A stretch of DNA of 64,000 nucleotides. It comes from Gossypium raimondii. Lineage: Eukaryota; Streptophyta; Magnoliopsida; Malvales; Malvaceae. The translations under genes and the position numbers were made by a program. The notes below the pieces were generated by a model, which searched no databases, was not told the DNA's origin, and worked only from the letters and a program-made list of their open reading frames with translations. Shown piece after piece: positions 1-11,907 of the stretch. The DNA lies in NCBI RefSeq assembly GCF_025698545.1, contig NC_068570.1, positions 59,663,924-59,727,923 of the forward strand, read 5' to 3'. Within the stretch, counting starts at the first letter, position 1. Each line of letters opens with the position of its first letter.

Positions 1-163
1 GCAATTACAGCAACAGCAGTGTTTCTCGAGTCCAATTACATTTTCAAACTCCATAATAAATTTTTCTTTTTTGGTACGAAATAATTAATCTTCTTTTATT
101 TTCTTTTTGTCTTTTATCGAATTTGATTTTTTAGCGTCTCAAATGTCTAAACAATGTGTTAAT
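1..163 (-). repeat. Inverted copy of the RLT1-like gene's upstream region
   Basis: Read on the minus strand, this segment matches 24562-24739 (upstream of the RLT1-like ATG at 24897) almost end to end. Shared landmarks in order are AACACATTGTTT, GACATTTGAG, AAAATCAAATTC, GATTAATTAT, TTTATTATGGA, CTCGAGAAA and ACTGCTGTTG. Mismatches and small indels are scattered, so it is an old copy. It is cut by the window edge, and its orientation points a possible second promoter or gene leftwards out of the window. No coding sequence of the duplicated gene lies inside the window. Confidence 0.8.
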
Positions 164-387
164 AATATTGCGGTACGCTTTTAAAAGGAAAAATATTGGG
201 AAAAACCCTCTTTTCTCTTTCTCAATTTTGATATTAAACAAATTAATTCTCTTAAAAAATTAAAATAATTTAATCTCTATTTAATTTCGGAAGTGATTAA
301 TCAAAGAAAATTAACTATAGAACCGATTGTACATAATTTTGATTAGTATAATAACAAATTTAGACATTAATATTTATATATTTTATG

Positions 388-637
388 TAAATTTAATTTA
401 AAAAGTGTATTTGTTAACTAGGAAAGCACGCCCTACCAAATACGTTTTTGTCTAACGTTAGCCACCACGTCAGCGTTAAGGACCCTGATTTTTTTTTTTT
501 TTGGTCTTTCTTGACACAATTTACTAATTGCTTAGCTATAAATTTAATTTAAAAAGTGCATTTGTTAACTAAAAAAATACACCCTACCAGATACATTTTT
601 GTCTAATGTTAACCACTCAATCAGCATTAAGGACCCT
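388..637. repeat. Two direct ~100-bp repeats
   Basis: 388-486 and 538-637 share the order AAATTTAATTTAAAAAGTG, TTTGTTAACTA, CCCTACCA, TTTTTGTCTAA, GTTA, CAGC, TTAAGGACCCT with scattered transitions. The pair is separated by about 50 bp of T-rich sequence. No gene is seen. It looks like the duplicated end of an unrecognised transposon. Confidence 0.7.
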
Positions 638-639
638 TT

Positions 640-2236
640 CTTTCAAAACAATGAGGGAGGAGAAAAAACAAAATATGATCAAAATCTTATCCTTACCTTT
701 CAAAACTAATCTTCAAAGCAAGAAATGGATGTTGACAATTGTTGGAAGCAACAATCAACGACTACTAAGTTTGAAACTTGAAATTAGAGAAGAGTTGAAA
801 CTTGAAATGAGAGAAGAGCTGAAAAGAAGCAGAGAAGCAATCGACAGTCAACACAACAAATAGCAGCAAAATTTTCTTCTAGTGTTTTAGACTTTTAGTA
901 GGTACACGGCAGATGATCGCTCCTCGGCGTGCGTACCTCGAGGCAAAGGATCAATGCAAAACTATCAAAATTAAAGCAGCTTACCTACAAGTGTGACAGA
1001 TTAGTTTTAATATTTATCTTACAACGGAACACGGAGTATTCTGATGATCGGACCCAGTAGAGCTTGGGTGATAAAGTGACTAACAATGAAAATGCATATA
1101 TTTATGAAGTCTAGCTAGCTACTCGCTAAATATTATAATACGACAACTCATCATAAAAGATTAATTACTCTATCTAACACCTAGAAGAACTAAATTGCAA
1201 AACAATCAAAAGTTCACAAATATCAATTCAAAGGGCTAAAGTGGTTAGTTGACTTCCATGTTGCTAATAAATTCTTGGGTTAGGGGTTTAAAGGGTTTGA
1301 ACTCCTAATTGGTTCAATTTTACCTTTCAGTCGCCATTTTACCAAATTAGACAATTTAGTCTGGTTTATCTCTCGATCTCACTAAACTAAATCAGGACAA
1401 TCAAATTGGTTCTTAATAGGCTCTCATCTCAATCTCACATATTTAATTGTTCACCTAGATGTGTCAATTCCTAGTTTTGAAGTCTATTCGATTTAGTCAA
1501 ATTGTTACGATTTAGTTCTTAACCCAAAAACTAATCATGCAACATTTTCATCAACCAACCACCATGAGATTTAGTTACTACTCATCCTCAACACACAAAC
1601 ATCAATCAAATATATGCTCAAATGATTCATTAAAGAAATCATAAAAAACAAGGTTAAGAAAATCTTCAAAACTCTTTATGGAGCTTTTGTAAAAGATAAT
1701 AGCAGCAACAATGAAGAATAAAGCACAACTAAAGTTAGGGTTTTTACACTTTTGAGAGTTAACAAAGCTGAAATCTATTAAAGGATTTAAAGGAAAATCA
1801 AAATACAAATTAAGATTTTTGTACCTAAGTGCAAGGAAGTAAAAACTACAATAAAAACTAAGAAAACTACCAACTACCACTACCAAGATAAGAAAGGTAA
1901 AGAACTAAAACTTAAAAATGGAGAAAAGAATAAATCTAAGCTAAAAAGATGAAAAAATTGGCTCATTTTTTTTTGACAACCAAAAATGCCTTTAATATAG
2001 CTAAAATTCAATCCTAAAACTTGACAAAAATGCCATTGGCATATGGGTTGACGTGTGTTTTTGTTGGACATAAAACTACCCTTGCAATATTTTTCACCCT
2101 GTCAGGCTTCAGTGTCGCCACACCTAAACTTTGGTGTCGCAACATTGACTAGCTAGTGTCATGACATCCTCAACAGTGGCTCTGGCTCCTTCACTTCAAC
2201 CATCAACAGTGGTATCACGGCTTTGAAGGCTGAGAG
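640..2236. other. Repeat-like DNA without a supported gene
   Basis: Only short open frames with no recognisable domain occur here. The text at 900-1140 and the stretch around 2085-2230, with repeated GTGTCG.. words, look like the interior of an old retroelement. The same GTGTCG/GTTGCG-rich text resumes at 4575-4850 after the LTR-like insert at 2237-4574, so the two blocks probably belong to one interrupted element. I cannot assign a family. Confidence 0.5.
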
Positions 2237-4574
2237 TGTAATACCCGGAAAATTACTACAGTAAGAAAGTAAGATAATATCCCTGAAATAGTAAAATAAG
2301 ATAATAAAGTGATAAAAATGGTAATTTTGAGTTATGTCAACATTGGGAAGTATATTATGACATATTAATTCAAGAAAGGATTAAATCGCAAAAGTGAGAA
2401 AAATTTTGTTGTCCAATAGTAAATACTCAAAATTTTAGGGGCTAAAGTGTAAATATGAAAAATTTAAGGACCAATAGTGTAAATATTTTAAGGGTAGAAT
2501 AATTTAGAAACTAAGGAAAATGGATGAATTGGGACCAAATTGAATAGGTGAAGAATTATGAGGACTAAATCGTAATTTTACCAAATTAAGTGATGACTAA
2601 GAATGAAATTTTAAAAGATCATAAAGGGCAAAATGGTCAATTAGAAGAAAGAGAAATCTAGAAGATAATGATGATGTTGGAGATATTTTAGATTAATTAA
2701 TTAAATAAATATTAGTTTATTAATATTTTAATTTAATTTTAAATAATATTTTATTATTATTCTATTTAGTATATATATGGAAGGAAAGATGAAGAATCAT
2801 CATCTTCTTCCCATGCATCCAACGTATGAAGAGAAAAGAAGGAAAGAAACTTTATTTTCTTTACAATTTGGTCCTTTCACCAAATACTCACCATTTTCAC
2901 TTAGAAATCAAAAGAATTTCTATATCCATCAAGAGAGAAAGATAACAAGGAGACTATGGGGAGTTAGACCATCAAGTTAGATTCGGAAGAGAAGCTGGAG
3001 GAGTGAGAAAATAAAGTTAAAGGTTGAAACTAATAGGACAAGGTAAGAACATCAAGATTTCAATATATTTTTAAGTTTGATATTATTGAAAAAGCATGGA
3101 AATGATGTTATAGTAGAGTTCTCTTAAATAAGATCTTATGTTCTTGATATATTAGTGAAGGAAATAAGAGAAAGTGATGGGAAATATTATAGAGAAAAGG
3201 ATTAATAAGGGAGTTATAAACTTAGTAATCAACATCTTGCATTAAAACAGTTTTGGACAGCAGCAGTAGTCTAACTTTAAAAAATCACCAAAAATCGTGA
3301 GAATCAAATTAGAAGATAAATAAAATATGAAATTAAATATTAACGAGTCTAGTTTCTCATAGAAGAAACAGTGTAAGCAATGGAATTATAAATCATGAGA
3401 TATAATAAAGTTTGTGAGACAAGGTCAGAATGATTTCAGAATCCCCTGCTCTGACTTGGGAAAATCATTAAAAATTGTACAAAAATAATCATGGGATATA
3501 ATTTATATGCTTAGATTTATTAATTAGTATATTTTCAAGAGAAACAAATGGGAACATCATTTGACTTCTGTACAATAAGAAAATTAATTTTTAGTAAAGA
3601 TGGGTCGGAACTGTCGAACAGTGAAATAGGGGAGAGTTTAAAGAATAAACTGTACTAATTGGCTAAACCAAAAATTCTAAAAATTTTATAGTAAAAATAT
3701 ATGTGAGTCTAGTTTCAGGAAAAATTATCGGATCTAAATTTGGAGTTCCATAGCTCTAGATATCATAAATTCAATGACTATGACTCAAGTGGACAGCTTT
3801 GAATGAACATATAAATAAATAGTGAAATTATAGATAATGTTACATATAAGCATGTTATATACATTAAGGATGTGGAATGGAGAGGAGGAGGAGGAAAATA
3901 TATGATTATTCAACTAACATGAGTTTTCATTAAAATGGCTAATTTGCATGTTTGAGGTTCAGGGACTAAATTGAATAAAAGTAAAATTTTAAGGGTAAAT
4001 TTGTAAAATGTCAAAAAGTGACCAAATTGCATGAATTGAATTGTTTTATTATTTAAATTAATAAATTGATTGAAATATTAATTTAGATCAAGATTGGGTG
4101 GAAATTCAAGGAAAATAGAAAATTACCAAAAATGTCCCTAAATTTTGGTATTTCTGCAATTTAGCCTGGTAAGCTCGTATGAACTATATTCTGTATAATT
4201 TTAATCAAAGTGAATGTTATTTGGTGATGAATATTATATAAATATGTGTTTTATTATTGGAATTGAATTATTATTGGTAATGTGTATAATTATTAGATGC
4301 ATTGAAATGATTATCGGAAGCTCGATTGGGTTGGAAGCTTGTCGGAGATATATCACACTATCCATTGGTTCTATCGATGATTTTAGATGATTTGATTTTG
4401 GTTATAATGGCATGTATAAGTTAAATTGGCCAACGTTAGCTCATTAATGTTTTGATTTTGATTGATTATAAATATGAATGCTTGATGAAATGAAATGTCT
4501 GTAAATTAATTTATAAACTCAGGTAATACTCTATAACCCTATTTTGGAGATGGATACGGGTTAGGGGTGTTACA
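2237..4574. mobile_element. Long solo-LTR-like element, copy 1
   Basis: It begins TGTAATACCC and ends GGGTGTTACA, which are near-perfect inverted ends, and it carries no coding domain. The five bases before it (GAGAG, 2232-2236) and after it (GGAG-type GGGAG, 4575-4579) match 4 of 5, as expected for an LTR target-site duplication. A motif near 4315-4370 (GGAAGCTCG, TTGGAAG, GTCGGAGAT, TCACACTATC) and the tail ACCCTATTTT..GGATACGGGTTAGGGGTGTTAC recur in the element at 6273-10193. It may be a solo LTR of a large retrotransposon or a non-autonomous derivative. No primer-binding site or polypurine tract is visible. Confidence 0.65.
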
Positions 4575-5528
4575 GGGAGTCACGACTTCGGGCTTGGTAT
4601 AACGACACAACACTTTCAATGTCGCAACATCCTCGACAAATTGTTTTGGGTTGGTTTCCCATTAAAGTCTTACTCCCTTGAGGTGATGAAGGCTCGGTGT
4701 TGCGGCACCCTGGCATTAGTGTTGCGTCACCCACGTCAGGTGCATTTTTCCTTAAGGTTTGGTTGTCGTTATCCCCCTATACAAATCAAGTACACCATTA
4801 GGCTCTTGATGGCACCATTTTGCCAAATTGGGTCTCAAAAAGGATAAAAATCAAATAAAAACGATCATTAGTACTAAAGACTAAAAATTAATGAAAAACA
4901 TAGAAAAGACTCATAAATTGTTTGTGAACAAACTCTTCAAGTGTTCTAGAGAGCTTAATTTGACATATCCAATTACAACATATCAACAAATTAGGGAATT
5001 TAGGTTGTTTTTCTTTTAACTTTATTATTTATTTAATTTCTTGGAGTTGGGTGCTTGGATTTGGTTTATTAACTTTTTAAGTGTTTGGGATTGTTTAGCC
5101 CAATAAATTTATGCCCAAAATAGAAAAATTGGTTCATAGTTTGTGATTTGCAACTCAACCATTTCTCACTACTTCAAATTGATATACTAGTAAATTCTCG
5201 ATCCAACCAATCTGGCAGGCCAATTCAGTTTCAACAACATTGGTAATAGTTCCACATCGTTGTTGGAAAGGTCGTATTCAGAGATATCGCAATCATTAAC
5301 GAGGAAGAATTTTTCTATAAGTGCCCTAGATTGCAACTTCAACTTAATAGCTGGGATTGATAGTAACTCATACATGGAGATCCCATCAAGTTATATGAGG
5401 AAACATTTCATGAGCATAGTCGATTTCAACTTTGGTAAGCCAAATTCATGTGCTTCAAATCCTTATGCGAAATCCCATAAAGTTCTATAGAGAGATATTT
5501 TGTAAGAACATCAGATTTTAACATAACA
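4575..5528. other. Repeat remnant, no gene
   Basis: The first ~280 bp continue the GTGTCG/GTTGCG-rich repeat seen at 2085-2230. The remainder is AT-rich with short unrelated open frames. Sequence from about 5180 may be the degenerate upstream part of the MULE-type pseudogene that follows, but no domain can be read. Confidence 0.45.
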
Positions 5529-6272
5529 TTGTTGATGTTGAATGATGTTGACCCAAGCTGGTACATCACCAAGGGACATCCACTTGAGAATAAAGTAGAA
5601 TACAATGAAACCAATGAAGAACCAACCAAATATATCAACGTTGAAAATGTTGAAACAAGATTATTTATTGAGCTTGAGGATGTTCCAAATGTCACGAATA
5701 TTATTGATTCTGATGACGAAGTACCCAATAATTCTAAAGGAATAATCGAAAATCTATCATCGTATAAACCTCCATCCCACATGCACAACAATGACATTGG
5801 CACAATGCATGTGTTAGGATTTCCTAAATTTCCTTATCTAAGATCAAAGCATGTGAATTATTCTTCAAATTCTAACAAATTGTGTTTTAGTATAAAGTTC
5901 TTTTTGAAATAGGTTGTTCTCTCAACAAAAAAAACACTACAATATCAAGCATTCAACAGATTACAAAATTGGAAGATCTATTATGACCAAATATGTTGCA
6001 CGTATTATGACATCATTTAGGAAAAGAAGCAGGTATGTGAGATAAAGAAATATAATGATCCACGTACTTGTATTGTTGAAGGTGTTGCAAGATCATCGAA
6101 AATTGAATTCAACATCATTTGTGACATTAAAATGGCTTTGGTGAAAGCAAATATGAAGATATCCATCACAATGATCAATGATATATGAGTACAATATCAA
6201 TTCACCATGTCCTATTATAAAGCATGGTCACAAAATAGAATGCAATGGAAAAATGGTATGATGATTAGGATA
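5529..6272 (+). pseudogene. MULE (MuDR-type) transposase fragment, N-terminal part
   Basis: Pieces of a plant Mutator-like transposase are readable across stop codons. An acidic leader (about 5529-5800) is followed by a FSTKKTLQY-like stretch near 5915-5945. Then come a CEIKKYNDPRTC motif and KMALVKANMKISI near 6035-6170, and SYYKAW near 6212. This is the usual order around the MuDR zinc-binding region and the start of the transposase domain. Frames are interrupted by stops, so it is inactive. It is broken at 6272 by a long LTR-like element, and likely transposase text resumes after 10193. It is probably part of a decayed autonomous MULE, but terminal inverted repeats were not found. Confidence 0.6.
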
Positions 6273-8339
6273 TGTAATAACCCGTTTTCAGTAAAATTAG
6301 AACAGTAGTTTTAAGACCACAAATCTGAGGTCAAAAAAATTATTTTAATATTATTTCATCATCTACAACATGATAGTGTTACCGTATAAAAATTTCATTA
6401 AGAAATTTTAACGTTTACATGTTCAATTTGATGAAAAGGACTAAATCACATAAAATGCAAAAGTTGAGTTCTAATAGCTAAAGGTATTAAATAGCTATAG
6501 AATTTTAATCTGAAAGTCCTTATTTGGTAAATAGCCCGTTTAAGAGATAGTGGATTGTGATGGCTTGGCATTTTGTGTAATAAATAATGTTTATAAATGT
6601 TAGTTTTGTAATTTAGTTAGTAATGATATAATAAGTTAAAAAACAATTAAAAAGGCTTTGATATTTCTTATGTTCTTCAACCGAAAATGGAAGAAGAGAA
6701 AGCCATAGAAGCTAGGTTATTCGACCATCTTTAAGCCTTCAATTAGGTATGATTTTTGTCCCGTTTTTGATAATTTATATGTTTCTGGGATCGTTGTAGC
6801 TTAATCTAGCTAGCCCAGGGACTAATTTGTGAAACTATTAAAGTGTTTGAGATTTTCCAATGATGTGCATGTTATGGTTTTGAAGTTTAATGGTAGAAAA
6901 ATAATGGTTGTTGTTAGATAAACAACTATTGTAAATGAATTTTTGATAAATTTGTCAAATAGGAATTAAAATGAGAAATGTGATAAATTGTGTGGTAAAA
7001 GTGTAAATATGTGAAATATATGGGCTGCTATAAGGATGTTTAATTTTCGGATAGGCTTGGGTAGGGATAAAATTGAATGAATTTCATTTTACGAGCCTAG
7101 GGACTAAATTGTAAAGAAGTCAAAAATATATGGGGCAAAATGGTAATTTTGCCGAAACATGATTTTTGGACTAAATTGATTAGGATGGAGTTTGAATTAG
7201 TTAAATTTGATTATATAGATCAAGAAAAGCAACGTACAGATTTAGATCAGGGAAAGGACAAAGTATTGGAATAAACGATCATTTTTCCCCTTACGAGTTT
7301 GAGGTAAGTTCGTTTATTTAACTAGCATTAAATTATATGTGATTTAAATGCTTGTGTGTTATAATATTTGTATTATGGCTCTACGAAAATCTCTGACGAA
7401 GTTTCGGTGACTTACGGATCCCAGTTTAAGCTTAGGAATAAATAGGATACAAATAACATGTCATTAGGGGTTACCGTGTTTTGGGTGCTGGTCTTGTACG
7501 TCCTACCAGTGGCTGAGTTTCTGGCATGTGCTGCGAATACTTTACAGCTTGTGTGAGCAGCACCATGTAGCTACGTCTTGACTGACAGCTTGTGTGAGCA
7601 AACCCAGTTATGGCTCAAGAGAGAGCATTAATATGAGATTGTAGTGGTTTTGACCACGTATTGGCACATAGTGTGCGAGATTCCCGCATATCCGATATTA
7701 TTCTAAGTGGTTCAACGGGTACAGTGTTGTTACGAGGTTATATGAGTTCGATATGAGCTTGTACAGGTATTGATGTGAAATACTTGGTAGTTATATGACA
7801 AATGCATTCATGGCTAACTTGGTTGGTGGATATGTGTTAGGCTTTTGGGGCCAAATTGAATTGTGTTATGCCTTAATTTACTTGTCTAAATTGCGGTTGA
7901 ATAGTAAGTTATGTTTTTAGTTATACAAACTTATTAAGTTTAATTGCTTACTTTGTGTTATTTTCTGTGTTTTATAGTGTTTCGGAAGCTCGTTCGGATT
8001 GGAAGTTGTCGGAGATCTCATCACACTATCTATCGGCTATTTTGGTACTTTTGGTTAAATATTTGGGTTTAATGGCATGTATAGGTTATTTTGGCTAATG
8101 GTAGCCTATATGTTTTGTTGTGTTTTAGCCATTTGAATTGGCTTGTATTGTGGATACATATTTTGTTATGTAAATATGTAAATGGATTTATTATATGCAG
8201 TGTATGGTTGCCATGCAAATGTCTTGTTTGTGAATTGGTGTTTTAGGTACCAAATAGTTGAGTTTGATAAGTGTCATACATGTTAAGTTTTAGGCACAAT
8301 GATGCATATGTGTGTTTAACCATTTAGGTAGATTTTGGA

Positions 8340-9591
8340 TAGGGGTGAGCATTCGATCGAATCGAATCGAATCGAATCGAAAATTTTCGAGTTAATCGAG
8401 TTTTCGAATCTCATTTTATCATCTTAACTTTATTTGAAGTTCTCTCGAATCGAGTCAAGTGAGATGGAATTCGAATCGAATCGAATCGAATATATTTGTT
8501 CGAGTTAAATTTTAAAAAATAATTTTGGGTCCTTGTAACCATTGTCACCCATCGTAATAAAATTTGTTAACCTTAATCAAATTTTTTATTAACTTTCATC
8601 ACTTCATAATTTATTTATTAATTTTTTATATATTGGTTAGCTTCTTTGCTTGCTTAGTTGTTTCAATTATCTTGATTCTTGTCACTATGTATTTTAGAAT
8701 TAAAAATATATTAAATGTAAAATATGATTTTTAATAAAAGTTATTTTAAAAATAAAATGTGAAATTGATACCAATATAAAATTTTAACACGAATATTTTA
8801 TGGCATAATTAGTAATTCAATTTTAATATAAATATTCAATATGACTAAACAATTCAATAATATAAATAATATAAAATGTGAAATTTAATTTAATAATATA
8901 AATAGTAGATATAAATAAAATTATTACTATTTATGTTTAGTGATTTTTGGATAATTTTGATTTTTATTTGAGAGTAAAGGGTGAGAAGTAAAAGTTTAGG
9001 GAAAAATAAAAAGTTTTGGGAATAAAAGTTTGAGGGAAAGTAAATAGGGGGAGTAAAATTTGGAGGGAATATATTAAAAAAAATTGGAGGAGGGAGGGTT
9101 TGGGATAGATGAGAGGTGAGATGGGAAGGGAATAAAAGTTTTAGGGGAAAAGTGAGAGGGAGTAAAAATTTTGGGGGAAAATAAAAGGTTTTGAGGGTTT
9201 TGGGGAGTAAAATTTTGAGAAAAAATAAATGGGAGAGTAAAATTTTGGTGGGAAATGGATTTTGGGTAGATTGGAGGGTTGGGAGGGGAGGGGAGTAAAA
9301 GTTTTGGGGGGAAAGTGGGAAGGAGTAAAAGTTTTGAGGGAAAAGTAAAAAGGTTTGGGAGTTTGGGGTAAAAATGTAAAATATTATAGTTTGATATTCG
9401 AATTATTCGAATTATTCGAGTTATTCGAGTTATTCGAATTCGAAAACTCAACTCGATTCGAACTCGAAATTCGAAAAAAAATTCGAGTTGATTTGAATAA
9501 CTCGATTAACTCGAATAACTCGATTCATTTAACTCGAAATTCGAATTTTTTTTCGATTTTTTCGAGTCGAATCGAGTTTTGCTCACCCCTA
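8340..9591. mobile_element. Non-autonomous hAT-type element with perfect 8-bp TSD
   Basis: It has 12-bp perfect terminal inverted repeats, TAGGGGTGAGCA at the left and TGCTCACCCCTA at the right. It is flanked by the perfect 8-bp duplication ATTTTGGA (8332-8339 and 9592-9599). Subterminal regions are dense in CGAAT/TCGAG words in both orientations. The middle is AT- and G-rich and carries no transposase. The 8-bp duplication identifies the hAT superfamily. A shorter relative lies in an RLT1 intron (27913-28611). It is nested in the long LTR-like element. Confidence 0.9.
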
Positions 9592-9810
9592 ATTTTGGAG
9601 ACATAATTGGCATGTTACAAATGGCAAATTGAGGTGATTATGAGTATCATGGTTGTATGTGATGTTATAACATGTTATAAGCTTTATGTTGGTTGGTTTT
9701 GAATGCCTATTTATGTCATGGATATGCAAATTGTTGTGTGTAGGTTGGTACCAATTTAGGTGAGAAATATGGCTTGGAAAATGACCTATTTTTGTCCACA
9801 AGGTCAAGTA

Positions 9811-10066
9811 ACACGGTCGTGTGTCCCCTGTAACTTCTAAAGAAAACAGGTCAGTAGCCTCACACGGCCTAGCACACAGGCGTGTGAATTGGCCGTGTGA
9901 CACAAGTCAGTATGCCCTCCAGTTTTCACGCGTCCTGACACACGGGCATGTGAGATTATTTCGAAGGGTGCACGGCTTGGTACACAGGCATGTGGTTTGG
10001 CCGTGTGACCCAAGTCAGTGAGTTACACGGGCATGGACACAGGCTAGGACACGGTCGTGTGTCCCT
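9811..10066. repeat. Cluster of CACACGG/CCGTGTG palindromic words
   Basis: About ten short words such as ACACGGTCGTGTGT (9811-9824), CACACGG, GGCGTGTG, GGCCGTGTG and the near-palindrome GGACACGGTCGTGTGTCC (10047-10064) occur in 256 bp near the 3' end of the LTR-like element. They are far more GC-rich than the surroundings. I recognise this as a recurrent feature of Malvaceae LTR tails. Its function is unknown, and it could form hairpins. Confidence 0.7.
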
Positions 10067-10193
10067 ATTTTGAATGCCTACATGGCCTAAGACATGAATT
10101 AAATGTACTAAAATTTTTGTTAGTTCTAAAATGTAAACCCCTGTAATGCTTCGTAACCCTATTTTGACGATGGATACGGGTTAGGGGTGTTAC

Positions 10194-10290
10194 GATGAGA
10201 GTTGAACGTATTGGAAGAGCATGTCCCAAGTACAACAAGGAAAAAAACTTTGAAAGCAAACGATGTGAAATTTTAATTGATTTTTTGTTA
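10194..10290 (+). pseudogene. MULE transposase fragment, continuation
   Basis: Just after the LTR-like element one frame reads LEEHVPSTTRKKTLKANDVK. Its first part resembles the segment that follows SYYKAW in MuDR-type transposases. It therefore plausibly continues the fragment ending at 6272. The match is short and the assignment rests mainly on position. Confidence 0.35.
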
Positions 10291-11123
10291 ATATATGTTT
10301 TTTAAGAAATTTCATATACAATTATAGGCACAATATAAAGAACAACAGTACATATTTGATCAACTAGAATTAGAATCAATTTAATATGAAGCTCAATAGA
10401 TTGAAAATCAAAATATGACATACTTATATTAGAATAAAAATAGATAAGGCCCACACATTATGGGACTTAAATCTAGAATAATTTTAAATAGAACCCACGT
10501 ATAACATTTACACACCATGAAACTTGAACTTCGACATTCAAGTTAAATTTGAGTTTTACTCGTAAGTCTAGCTATTTGAAGAATGTTGAATTTAGATTCA
10601 GCGATATAAGGTATTGTGTTATAATTAGATTTAAAATAATTTTATAGGTGAGTATTTAGTATATTGGCGGTGTGTAATTTTTATTCTACAAGGAGTCCTA
10701 AAATTTGTCATGTCTTTTTTTAATATTATATTATACCCAGTAAGATACTTGTCAACCCCTTGACACTTGGTTATAGTGTTTAAAACTCTACTCACAATGT
10801 ACCAAATATTTTCTCCAATTTTATATCATGTTTGTCAATGATTCATTTTAATGATAGACATTGAGATATTCACTTATTTATATGATATATTATTGTTTTT
10901 GGCATAATGATATATTTAATACTCTATATTTACACTATGTTAGTTTGACCTTTCTTCTTATTCTTTTTTTTAGCAAAATTTAACCCATAACCTTTCAAAA
11001 AATAGTCAAATTGCTTTTTGGTCCATATATTTAGACTTGACCTAAATCAAAATAAATATGGACAGAAGCCACACACATGGTGGGTCTTAAATTATAAAAA
11101 GAATTAAGAGAGAATTCACACAT
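10291..11123. other. AT-rich intergenic DNA, no gene seen
   Basis: No coding or RNA gene is supported. Phrases around 10440-10510 (AGGCCCACACATTATGGGAC) and 11055-11110 (AAGCCACACACATGGTGGGT) are similar to each other. This suggests a diverged duplicated repeat. Confidence 0.5.
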
Positions 11124-11502
11124 GATGTAAAGGTATCATGTAGGCTCATGTACTAAAAGTCGTATTACATTTTGGCCCCTAAACTAGAAAAAATGGTCAA
11201 ATTAGTCCTTATACGTTAGATCAAATAATAAATTGGTTCTTCTATTAAAAATTTCATCCATTTTTATTGTTAACAATGGGTCCTTGAACACCAGCATGTG
11301 GTACACATCACTGTTTGGTTATTTTGTTAGTCACACTAGTTTTTAACATTACAAAGTGATGAAATGTTTAAAGGAAAGGACCAATTTGTTTTTTGATCTA
11401 ATGTACAATGAGTAATTAGCTTGTTTTTTTTAAGTTGAGAGAGCAAAATGCAATAAAACTCCTAATATAGGGGCTTCCATGGTACTTTTACCAGCATATG
11501 AT
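11124..11502. mobile_element. Mutator-type MITE, GTAAAAGTACCATGG family, diverged copy
   Basis: It is homologous end to end to the better preserved element at 11908-12284. The left end reads TGTAAAGGTATCATGTAGG and the right end CTTCCATGGTACTTTTAC. The interior has the usual ACATTTTG..TTAGTCC..GGACCAATTTG text in inverted arrangement. No clean target duplication is seen. It has no coding capacity. Confidence 0.7.
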
Positions 11503-11907
11503 TTACATAGAGTGAGACTCCAACCTATATTTTCAAAGTTCCCAAAACCTTTTTATTAAGGCTGTGTTTCCACTAGATAAAGTGGTGGAAAAATAAATCA
11601 ATTAAAAATTAATATCATAACTAACTTAATTTTTTAAACTTGTTTGATAATGCAGAATAAAAATTATTAGATAAAAATTTCCTACAAAAAGTACAGAAAA
11701 TAATAAATAGACAAAAAAGTAATATACCAAATAAATTTTATAATTTAAATTCAGTTCTTAATTTTTAATACTTAATTTTTTTAATTTATGAAAACCAATA
11801 AATCAGACTTATTATTTATTATTGTTTATGCTCAATTAAAGTTACAAGGGAAATAAAATCTTTCCAAATTGCCAACCAAAAGAAATATTATCAAAGTGTA
11901 TGAATTA

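Larger units (their letters stand above)
6273..10193. mobile_element. Long solo-LTR-like element, copy 2 (carries a nested hAT element)
   Basis: It starts TGTAATAACCCG and ends GGGGTGTTAC, the same ends as the element at 2237-4574. It shares that element's internal block (TCGGAAGCTCG..TTGGAAG..GTCGGAGAT..TCACACTATC near 7980-8035) and its tail GGATACGGGTTAGGGGTGTTAC. Without the nested element (8340-9591) it is about 2.7 kb long. It sits inside the MULE transposase pseudogene. A clean target-site duplication could not be read: GGATA stands on the left and GATGA or ATGAG on the right. It is probably a solo LTR of a large cotton-type retrotransposon. Confidence 0.6.

Noticed and set aside
1602..2071. 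Hydrophobic minus-strand frames that could pass for membrane proteins
   Set aside because: The DNA is simple AT-rich repeat-like sequence. The frames have no conserved motif or promoter and sit in transposon debris.
9074..9606. Open frames on both strands with repeated FELFE and Pro/Phe-rich text
   Set aside because: They are translations of the purine-rich and CGAAT-rich interior of the hAT element and have no domain.
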